Translations under genes and position numbers: made by a program
NCBI RefSeq assembly: GCF_030757795.1
Contig: NZ_JAUQWH010000017.1
Span: 16,440 to 80,439, forward strand
Direction: 5' to 3'
Source: Actinoplanes oryzae
GTDB taxonomy: Bacteria > Actinomycetota > Actinomycetes > Mycobacteriales > Micromonosporaceae
DNA: 64,000 nt
Part shown: positions 9,827 through 19,553 of the stretch, piece after piece
Layout of the letters: the number at the start of each line of letters is the position of its first letter
How positions within the stretch are numbered: position 1 is the stretch's first letter
Notes under the pieces: generated by a model
The model's database searches: none
What the model was told of the DNA's origin: nothing
What the model saw: the letters and a program-made list of their open reading frames with translations, nothing else

Positions 9827-10111
9827 GTGCGCACCTGCATCGGTTGTCGCATGCGCGCTCCGGCCTCCCATCTGCTGCGGTTCGTTGCGGTGGAAGCGGG
9901 GGGTTCCCCCCGGCTTCAGCCTGATCCGGACCGGCGGCTGCCGGGGCGGGGTGCACATCTGCACCCCGATCCGGCTTGCTTCGCGCAAGCGGAGCGGCGA
10001 CGCGCCTTCGGGCGTGCGTTGCGTCTCTCCGGCGTTGCTGACACCGGGCAGCTTGCCGAGCACATCCGTGCGGCCCCGCCGCTCGGAACAACCGATGACG
10101 AGGCGTCGTAG
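9827..10111 (+). CDS. ylxR: YlxR-family RNA-binding protein (DUF448)
   Basis: A small basic protein between nusA and infB, the usual YlxR position. The conserved VRTCIGCRMRAP motif opens the domain, with LLRF, RLPGRGAHLHPDP and ACF following. GTG 9827 starts right at VRTCIGCR; ATG 9752, inside the nusA 3' end, is an in-frame alternative that would add 25 residues unlike the family. A TAGACT at 9804-9809 could be an internal promoter for ylxR-infB. Family knowledge links YlxR to RNA binding; its exact role is unsettled. Confidence 0.85.
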   Translation: MRTCIGCRMRAPASHLLRFVAVEAGGSPRLQPDPDRRLPGRGAHLHPDPACFAQAERRRAFGRALRLSGVADTGQLAEHIRAAPPLGTTDDEAS

Positions 10112-10243
10112 CCCCGTCACGACCCAGCAAGGTAGGACGACCGACATGAGCACACGATGAAGTCCCTGAAATGACCAGGCTTCTAGTGCACGAGTGAGGT
10201 CGCTGCGGGTTCGCACTCGCACGGCCTCGAAGTGAGGAGTGCA

Positions 10244-13372
<3,129 letters not shown>

Positions 13373-13390
13373 TGATCTGACGCGAGGCTG

Positions 13391-13436
13391 AGACAAGCGG
13401 CGGCCCCCGGTGCGAAAGCACCGGGGGCCGTTGTCT
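13391..13436 (+). terminator. Rho-independent terminator after infB
   Basis: A 13-bp GC stem (13401-13413 with 13418-13430) is closed by a GAAA tetraloop. It is extended by AGACAA (13391-13396) pairing with TTGTCT (13431-13436) across a 4-nt bulge. It sits 19 bp after the infB stop and ends the rimP-infB operon. Confidence 0.9.
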
Positions 13437-13447
13437 TTACTACTCAG

Positions 13448-14467
13448 ATGTCCCGCTACGCCCTGCTGCTCGCCCCGTCCGCCAACCGCGTCTACGCCGA
13501 CCAGGCCGGCCGCCTGACCCGCGCGGAGCTCAGCGCCTTCTCCGGGGCCCTGTCCGCCCCGCTCGCGGACATCGCGGAGGCGACGATCGGCGGCGTCGGC
13601 TACGTCACCTTCGACGGCGCGCTGGAGCCCCGGGACGTCGCCCTGCTGTCCAACCTCTCCTCGGGCTACGCGCTCTTCGAGCAGCTGCCCGACGACCTGC
13701 TGCGGCCGGTCACGCTGACCCCGCTGGCGCGCTACGACAGCGACCTGATCACCATCCCGAAGTACGCGGGCAAGACCAACGAGCAGTTCACCAAGCTCGT
13801 GCTCAACCTCACCCTGCTCGCGTCGGCCTCCGCGGGCCGGATGCTCGACGCCCGGCTCACCGTCTGCGACCCGCTGGCCGGGCGCGGGACGACGCTCAAC
13901 CAGGCCCTGATGTACGGCTACGACGGGCTCGGCATCGAGATCGACGGCAAGGACGTGGAGGCGTACAAGCTGTTCCTGCAGACCTGGCTCAAGCGCAAGC
14001 GGCTCAAGCACACCGCCGACCTGGTGCCCGTGCGGCGGCAGGGGCGCCGGGCCGCCCGCCGGCTCGAGGTGACGCTGGCGGCCAGCAAGGAAGATCACAA
14101 GGCCGGCGACACGCAGAAGGTCACGCTGATCCAGGCGGACACCACCCAGCTCGACGGCCTGCTGCGCCCCAGGTGCGCGGACGTCATCGTGGCCGACCTG
14201 CCGTACGGGGTCGCGCACGGCAGCTACGACGACGCCGGCGGCATCCGGCGCAGCCCTCTCGACCTGCTCGAGCGGGCGGTCCCCGAGTGGGCCACGCTGC
14301 TGCGTCCCGGCGGGGCCATGGGCCTGTCGTGGAACACCAAGGTCGCCAAGCGGGAGCTGGCCGAGGACATCCTGCGGGCCAACGGGCTCGAGCCGGTCCC
14401 GTACGAGGACCTGAGCCACCGCGTCGACCAGGGCATCGAGCGCGACGTCATCGTGGCCCGCAACTAA
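13448..14467 (+). CDS. Trm11/RlmL-like SAM-dependent nucleic-acid methyltransferase
   Basis: A 339-residue protein with a poorly conserved N-terminal half where a THUMP-like RNA-binding region is expected. This is followed by a Rossmann methylase: motif I CDPLAGRGTT near residue 141 and the catalytic-loop-like ADLPYG near residue 250, as in TRM11-type N2-guanine methyltransferases (family knowledge). A basic insert (RRQGRRAARR) lies between them. It begins directly after the infB terminator. The RNA or DNA target cannot be read from the sequence. Confidence 0.8.
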   Translation: MSRYALLLAPSANRVYADQAGRLTRAELSAFSGALSAPLADIAEATIGGVGYVTFDGALEPRDVALLSNLSSGYALFEQLPDDLLRPVTLTPLARYDSDLITIPKYAGKTNEQFTKLVLNLTLLASASAGRMLDARLTVCDPLAGRGTTLNQALMYGYDGLGIEIDGKDVEAYKLFLQTWLKRKRLKHTADLVPVRRQGRRAARRLEVTLAASKEDHKAGDTQKVTLIQADTTQLDGLLRPRCADVIVADLPYGVAHGSYDDAGGIRRSPLDLLERAVPEWATLLRPGGAMGLSWNTKVAKRELAEDILRANGLEPVPYEDLSHRVDQGIERDVIVARN

Positions 14468-14509
14468 CTCGGGTGCCCGCGCGGCCGGCCGGGCGTACTC
14501 TGCTCGCTG

Positions 14510-14803
14510 ATGTACACCGAGACTGCGATCTTCGACCTGCTCCTGCCGGGTGACTCGCGCACCTTGAAGCAGAAGCGTTCCTATGTCCGGCCGATCCTCG
14601 CGATGCTGAAGAAGTTCGAGGTCAGCGCCGCCGAGGTGGGCATGCACGACCTCTACGGGCGGGCCCAGATCGGGGTCGCCGCGGTGGCCGCCGAGCCCGC
14701 CCAGGCCCGGGCGGTCGTCGACACCTGTGAGCACCAGGTCGCCGGCCGTCCCGAGATCGAACTGCTGTCGGTCAAGCGGCGGTTGTACGGCGACGAGGAC
14801 TAG
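14510..14803 (+). CDS. DUF503 family protein (YlxP-like)
   Basis: A 97-residue protein opening MYTETAIFDLLLPG, with LKQKRSYVRPI and VSAAEVG, matching DUF503. That family sits between infB and rbfA in many Gram-positive genomes, as here. TACTCT at 14496-14501 lies 8 nt before ATG 14510, suggesting a leaderless mRNA. The function is undefined; the position suggests a ribosome-related role (inference). Confidence 0.88.
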   Translation: MYTETAIFDLLLPGDSRTLKQKRSYVRPILAMLKKFEVSAAEVGMHDLYGRAQIGVAAVAAEPAQARAVVDTCEHQVAGRPEIELLSVKRRLYGDED

Positions 14804-14893
14804 CGCGTTCGGCACCCGCGAGGCCTGGGTAGGCTTCGTGAGTTGGGCGGGGGAACCGGATCCCCGCAGGCACGGTTGTCGGAGGTGGGCGTT

Positions 14894-15358
14894 ATGTCGG
14901 ACCCGGCCAAGACTCGGCGGCACGCGGAGCGGGTGAAGGAGCTGGTGGCCTCGCTGGTGCGCGAGCTCAAGGACCCCCGCCTCGGCATGCTGACCGTGAC
15001 GGACGCCCGGATCACCGGGGACCTGCGCGACGCGCAGGTGTTCTACACGGTCCTCGGCGACGCGACGGAGCAGGCCTCGACGGCGGCGGCGCTGGAGAGC
15101 GCCAAGGGCATGCTGCGCAGCAGGGTGGGCCACGCCCTCGGGCTGCGGCACTCGCCGAGCCTCACGTTCGTCCTGGACAACGTGCAGGACCACGCCAAGG
15201 AGATCGACGATCTGCTGGCGGCGGCGCGGCACCGGGACGCCGAGGTGCAGCGGCTGGCCGCGGGCAAGCAGTACGCGGGCGACGCGGACCCGTACAAGAC
15301 CGACGACGAGGACGAGGACGACGCGGACGAGCGGGTGGGCGCCGAGGAGAATCGGTGA
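14894..15358 (+). CDS. rbfA: ribosome-binding factor A
   Basis: A 154-residue KH-type factor for late 30S maturation. Conserved elements are AERVKELVASLVRELKDPRLG, followed by TVTDARITGDLRDAQVFYT and the helix HALGLRHSPSLTFVLDN. The C-terminal 25 residues are strongly acidic, like the RimP tail. ATG 14894 follows CGGAGGTGGG. The downstream DHH phosphoesterase starts inside its stop codon (GTGA). Confidence 0.93.
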   Translation: MSDPAKTRRHAERVKELVASLVRELKDPRLGMLTVTDARITGDLRDAQVFYTVLGDATEQASTAAALESAKGMLRSRVGHALGLRHSPSLTFVLDNVQDHAKEIDDLLAAARHRDAEVQRLAAGKQYAGDADPYKTDDEDEDDADERVGAEENR

Positions 15359-16401
15359 CCGACACGGTCGCCGACACCTCCGTCGCCGCCCGGCCCGGGA
15401 TCGCGGACGACGACTGGGCCGCCGCGGTGGCGGCGGTCCGGGGTCTCGCTCCCGGGGCACAGGTCCAGCTCGTCTGTCACGTGAACCCGGACGGGGACGC
15501 GCTCGGCAGCATGCTCGGCTTCGCGCTGGGCCTGCGCCGGCTCGGCGTCGGGGAGCTGCGGGCGTCCTTCCCGGGCCCGTTCGACGTCCCCGGCCCCTTC
15601 GCCGGCATGCCCGGCCTGGAGCTGCTGGTGCCGGAGGGCGAGGCGTTCGCCGAGCCCGACCTGCTGCTGGTCTTCGACGTGGCGGCGGAGTCCCGGATGG
15701 GCGCCCTCGCCGGCCGGCTCGCCGGTCCCGGCACGTGCGTGGTGCTCGACCACCACGCGACGAACACCGGCTTCGGCGACGTGCGTCTCGTCGACCCGTT
15801 CGCGGCCGCGACCTCGGTGGTGGCGGTGGAGCTGCTCGACCGGCTCGGCGTCCCGTTCGACCGGGCGATCGCCGAGTGCCTCTACATCGCGCTGACGACC
15901 GACACGGGCTCGTTCCGCTTCGACATGACCACCCCGCGGGTGCACGAGCTGGCGGCGCGGCTGCTCGCCACCGGGCTGCGGCCGGGGGACATCTCGCGGC
16001 GGATCTTCGACACCCGGCCGTTCGGGGCGACGAAGCTGTTCGCCGACGCGCTCGCCCGGGCGGAGCTGGATCCGGGGGCCGTGGGGGGCCTGGGGCTCGT
16101 GTGGACGTACGCGACGCTCGACGACCTGGCCCGGCACGGCCAGCAGCCGTACGTGCTGGACGCCCTGATCGACCCGGTCCGCTGCGTGGCGGAGGCCGAC
16201 GTGTCGGTCGTGGTCAAGCAGACCGGCCCGGAGGAGTGGGCCGTCTCGCTGCGCAGCAAGGGGGCGGTCGACGTCAGCGCGGTCGCGCTCGCCCTGGGCG
16301 GGGGCGGCCATCGGCTCGCGGCGGGCTTCACCGGCCACGGCACGCCGGCCGACGTGATGGCCACCGTCCGCGCCCAATTGGATCAACGTTCAGTAACATA
16401 G
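15355..16401 (+). CDS. DHH/DHHA1 phosphoesterase (NrnA-like oligoribonuclease / pAp phosphatase)
   Basis: A 348-residue protein with the DHH domain metal sites in HVNPDGDALGS, LLVFDVAAES and LDHHATN, and a C-terminal DHHA1 domain ending in GGGGHRLAAGFTG. NrnA-type enzymes degrade nano-RNA and dephosphorylate pAp (family knowledge). GTG 15355 overlaps the rbfA stop by 4 bp. The rbfA-nrnA-MATE order is also found in mycobacteria. A terminator follows 15 bp after its stop. Confidence 0.9.
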   Translation: MTDTVADTSVAARPGIADDDWAAAVAAVRGLAPGAQVQLVCHVNPDGDALGSMLGFALGLRRLGVGELRASFPGPFDVPGPFAGMPGLELLVPEGEAFAEPDLLLVFDVAAESRMGALAGRLAGPGTCVVLDHHATNTGFGDVRLVDPFAAATSVVAVELLDRLGVPFDRAIAECLYIALTTDTGSFRFDMTTPRVHELAARLLATGLRPGDISRRIFDTRPFGATKLFADALARAELDPGAVGGLGLVWTYATLDDLARHGQQPYVLDALIDPVRCVAEADVSVVVKQTGPEEWAVSLRSKGAVDVSAVALALGGGGHRLAAGFTGHGTPADVMATVRAQLDQRSVT

Positions 16402-16415
16402 ACGTTACATTGCGT

Positions 16416-16457
16416 GGCGACAGGCCAACCCTCCTGGGCTGGCCTGTCGCCTTTTTT
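16416..16457 (+). terminator. Rho-independent terminator after the DHH phosphoesterase gene
   Basis: A perfect 12-bp stem, GGCGACAGGCCA (16416-16427) with TGGCCTGTCGCC (16440-16451), has a 12-nt loop and a run of six T at 16452-16457. It is the clearest intrinsic terminator in the window. Confidence 0.95.
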
Positions 16458-16675
16458 GCTTCCCGGTGGGTGGGACCGGCTGCGCAGAGACCGGGATTGA
16501 ACGATAGTTTGGGTGAACGGAAGTTAGGTTTTTGCACGGTCATAACCCTGGCCGGCGGTGAAGACCTCGAGCCGCGCGTTCCGCGCCGCGCCGCGCGCCA
16601 CCCCGCCCGGAAACCCCGGGCCCGGTCCCGCGAGGCCCGCTCGACGACGATCCTGTCCAGGAAGGACCCTTCATC

Positions 16676-16765
16676 ATGGCCGCCAAGCCGAAGCCCCCGC
16701 CCGCCGACGACCCGCGCGAGCAGGCCCGTCGCGCCCTGCAGACCTCTCTCGACACGCGTCAGTAA
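16676..16765 (+). CDS. small ORF, 29 residues, Pro/Lys-rich N-terminus
   Basis: An ATG-to-TAA frame of 30 codons with a good Shine-Dalgarno (AGGAAGGA at 16659-16666). The product begins MAAKPKPPPADDPREQ and ends in a predicted amphipathic helix, ARRALQTSLDTRQ. Nearly every third position is G or C, as in real genes here. It stands alone in the 504-bp gap between the DHH gene and the MATE gene, after a terminator and an AT-rich promoter-like island. I do not recognise a family. It could be a genuine small protein or a chance frame behind an SD. Confidence 0.5.
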   Translation: MAAKPKPPPADDPREQARRALQTSLDTRQ

Positions 16766-16905
16766 GGCGCGCCGGGGTGCGTGAGTGCGCAGCCGCGGTG
16801 CGCGCCGGAGCGGGGGACGGGCGAGGGGTGTCGATCGACTCCGCCGACGTGTAACTGCCGAGCTGCGTTGCGATCCTTACGGCTGGGCGGGCATCATGGG
16901 CACTC

Positions 16906-18228
16906 ATGAGCCCGTCCGCCGCAAGGGTCGCCCACCCCACGCCGGCCCGCCGCATCGCCGGCCTCGCCCTGCCCGCGCTGGTGGTGCTGGCCGCCGAGCC
17001 GCTCTACGTGCTGGTCGACACGGCGGTCGTCGGTCATCTGGGCCGGGTTCCGCTGGCCGCGGTCGCTGTCGGCGGCACGGTAATGTCGCTGGCCGTGTGG
17101 TTCGGCACGCTGATGGCGTACGGGACGACCGGTCGCGCCGCGCGCCGCTTCGGGGCCGGTGACCGCCCGGGTGCGGTGTCCGAGGGCGTCCAGGCCTCCT
17201 GGCTGGCCCTGATCACGGCGCTCGTGCTGGTGGTCCTGGCGCAGGCGTTCGCCGGTCCGCTGGCCCGCGCCCTCGCCGGCGACCCCGGGGCCGCCCGCGC
17301 CGCCGAGACGTGGCTGCGCATCGCCGTCCTGGGCGTGCCCGGCCTGCTGCTCGCCGCGGCGGGCAACGGCTGGATGCGCGGGGTGCAGGACACCCGGCGC
17401 CCGCTGTGGTTCGTGCTCGGCGCCAACGTGCTGTCCGCCGCCCTCTGCCCGCTGCTCGTCTACGGCGCCGGCTGGGGCCTCGAGGGCTCGGCCGTGGCCA
17501 ACGTCGCCGCCCAGACCGTGTCGGGCGGCCTCTTCCTGGCGGCCGTCGTGCGCGAGCGCGCGCCCCTGCGCCCGGTCCTGTCCGTCCTCGGCAACCAGCT
17601 GGTCCTCGGCCGCGACCTGCTCATCCGCGGCGCGGCCTTCCAGGCGTGCTGGCTGTCGGCGACCGCCGTGGCCGCCCGCTTCGGCGTCGCCGCGGTCGGC
17701 GCCCACCAGATCGCCCTGCAGCTGTGGTTCTTCGCCGCCCTCGCCCTGGACGCGGTCGCCATCGCCGCGCAGTCGCTGGTCGGCGCGGCCCTCGGCGCCG
17801 GGGACACCGGCGCCGCCCGGGGGATCGCCCGCCGGGTCACCCTGGTCGGCGGGATCTCCGGAGTCGCGTTCGCCGTGCTCGCCGCCGCCGGCGCCGGCGT
17901 GATCCCGCGCCTGTTCACCAGCGACGCGGCCGTGCACGACCAGGCCGCCCTCGTGTGGCCGTGGTTCGTGGCGATGCTGCCCTTCGCCGGCGTGGTCTAC
18001 GCACTCGACGGGGTGATGATCGGGGCCGGCGACGTCGGCTATCTGCGCACGATGACGCTGATCGGGGCGGTGGGCGGGTTCCTGCCGCTGATCTGGCTCG
18101 CGCACGCCTTCGCCTGGGGGCTGCCCGGCATCTGGGCGGGGCTGGCCGCGTTCACGCTCGTCCGGCTGGTCGCGCTGCTGATCCGCTGGCGCGGCAGCCG
18201 ATGGGCGGTGGTGGGCGTCGCCCGCTGA
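16906..18228 (+). CDS. MATE-family efflux transporter (DinF-like)
   Basis: A 440-residue integral membrane protein with about 12 hydrophobic segments in two halves. It has MATE features such as EPLYVLVDTAVVGHLG in helix 1 and GNGWMRGVQDTRRPL in the first half. MATE proteins export cationic drugs or metabolites using Na+ or H+ (family knowledge). Its site between nrnA and truB matches dinF in other actinobacteria. The start is ATG 16906; no strong SD or TANNNT box fixes it. Confidence 0.9.
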   Translation: MSPSAARVAHPTPARRIAGLALPALVVLAAEPLYVLVDTAVVGHLGRVPLAAVAVGGTVMSLAVWFGTLMAYGTTGRAARRFGAGDRPGAVSEGVQASWLALITALVLVVLAQAFAGPLARALAGDPGAARAAETWLRIAVLGVPGLLLAAAGNGWMRGVQDTRRPLWFVLGANVLSAALCPLLVYGAGWGLEGSAVANVAAQTVSGGLFLAAVVRERAPLRPVLSVLGNQLVLGRDLLIRGAAFQACWLSATAVAARFGVAAVGAHQIALQLWFFAALALDAVAIAAQSLVGAALGAGDTGAARGIARRVTLVGGISGVAFAVLAAAGAGVIPRLFTSDAAVHDQAALVWPWFVAMLPFAGVVYALDGVMIGAGDVGYLRTMTLIGAVGGFLPLIWLAHAFAWGLPGIWAGLAAFTLVRLVALLIRWRGSRWAVVGVAR

Positions 18229-18251
18229 GGAGCGTCTGGTTGGGTTAGGGC

Positions 18252-19133
18252 GTGAACGTCGACGGTCTCATCGTTGTGGACAAGCCGGCCGGGATGACCT
18301 CCCATGACGTGGTCGCCCGGATCCGGCGGCTCGCCAGAACCCGCCGGGTGGGGCACGGCGGCACGCTCGACCCGATGGCCACCGGCGTGCTGATCATCGG
18401 GGTCAACCGGGCGACCCGCCTGCTCACCTATGTGATCGGCGCCCGCAAGAGCTACGCGGCGACCATCCGACTGGGCCAGTCCACGATCACCGACGACGCC
18501 GAGGGCGACGTCACGGCGACCACGCCCACCGGCGCGGTGACCGACGAGGCGATCCGGGCCGGTCTCGTGGCGCAGACCGGGGAGATCGACCAGGTGCCCA
18601 GCGCGGTCAGCGCCATCAAGATCAAAGGCGAGCGGGCGTACAAGCGGGTCCGCGACGGCGAACAGGTCGAGCTGGCCGCCCGCCGCGTCACCGTCTTCCG
18701 CCTCGACGTCCTCGACATCCGCCGCGGGGACGGGGTGATCGACGTCGACGTGGAGGTCGACTGCTCCAGCGGCACCTACATCCGGGCGATCGCGCGGGAC
18801 CTGGGTGCCACGCTCGCGGTGGGGGGCCACCTGACTGCCCTCCGGCGTACGGCCGTGGGCGACCTCACCCTCGCCGACGCCGCCACGCTGCCGGAGCTGG
18901 AGGAGCGCGCCCCGGATGTGATCGGGCTGCCGATGAGCGAGGCCGCCCGGCAGGCGTTCCCCGCGCGCGAGGCGACCGAGGACGAGGCCCGGGTGCTGAG
19001 CCACGGCGGCCCGCTGGCACCGGTCGGCATCCAGGGCCCGTACGCCGTCTTCGCCCCCACCGGCGACGTCCTGGCGATCGTCTCGGAGCGCGAGGGCCGG
19101 GCCCGCGCCGAGATCGTGCTCGCCCCGGCATAG
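18252..19133 (+). CDS. truB: tRNA pseudouridine(55) synthase TruB
   Basis: A 293-residue pseudouridine synthase for U55 in the T loop. The catalytic Asp (about residue 40) lies in GHGGTLDPMATGVL. The opening VDKPAGMTSHD and the later CSSGTYIRAIARDLG are TruB-specific. The C-terminal 60 residues form a PUA-like domain. The start is GTG 18252, 23 bp after the MATE gene. The gene converges on a minus-strand response regulator. Confidence 0.95.
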   Translation: MNVDGLIVVDKPAGMTSHDVVARIRRLARTRRVGHGGTLDPMATGVLIIGVNRATRLLTYVIGARKSYAATIRLGQSTITDDAEGDVTATTPTGAVTDEAIRAGLVAQTGEIDQVPSAVSAIKIKGERAYKRVRDGEQVELAARRVTVFRLDVLDIRRGDGVIDVDVEVDCSSGTYIRAIARDLGATLAVGGHLTALRRTAVGDLTLADAATLPELEERAPDVIGLPMSEAARQAFPAREATEDEARVLSHGGPLAPVGIQGPYAVFAPTGDVLAIVSEREGRARAEIVLAPA

Positions 19134-19157
19134 CGTCCGGCCGGACGGACGCCGGGG

Positions 19158-19553
19158 TCACCTCGCCGGGAGGTGCTCCGCGACGACGGCGATCAGGTCG
19201 GCGGCCGCGTAGGGCTTGTCGAGGAAGCCGTCGCAGCCCGCCTCGACCGCGGCGGCACGGTCCTGGGGGAGGACGCTGGCCGTCACCGCGACGACCACCG
19301 GCCTGCGGCGGTCGGCGCCGATGCGGCCGGTGGCGAGGTCGCCCGCCAGGGTGAGGCCGTTGCCGTCCGGGAGGTTCATGTCGAGGAGCACCAGGTCGAC
19401 GTCGGCGGTGTTGAGCTGCGTGCGGGCGGCGGCGAGGCTGTTCGCGTCGATGATCTCGGCGTCGCGGACGGCGGCGATCTCGGCGCGGGCCAGGACGGCC
19501 TTGACCAGGGTGCGGTTGAGTTCCTCGTCCTCGACCAGCAGGATGCGGCTCAC
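19158..19553 (-). CDS. stand-alone response regulator receiver (CheY/Spo0F-like)
   Basis: A 131-residue single receiver domain with acidic pocket ILLVEDEE, phospho-acceptor Asp in VLLDMNLPDGNG, switch Thr in AVTASV and Lys in FLDKPYA. All key residues are present and there is no output domain. GTG 19553 overlaps the stop of the upstream hybrid kinase (GTGA) and has GAGGAG 6 nt upstream. It is very probably the phosphorelay partner of that kinase. Confidence 0.9.
   Translation of the reverse strand: MSRILLVEDEELNRTLVKAVLARAEIAAVRDAEIIDANSLAAARTQLNTADVDLVLLDMNLPDGNGLTLAGDLATGRIGADRRRPVVVAVTASVLPQDRAAAVEAGCDGFLDKPYAAADLIAVVAEHLPAR

Noticed and set aside
10125..10160. Mini-frame ATGAGCACACGATGA before infB as a leader peptide
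   Set aside because: Four codons only, with no attenuator hairpin beside it.
16393..16408. GTAAC-N6-GTTAC inverted repeat over the DHH gene stop
   Set aside because: Only 5-bp arms and directly before a strong terminator; no reason to call an operator.
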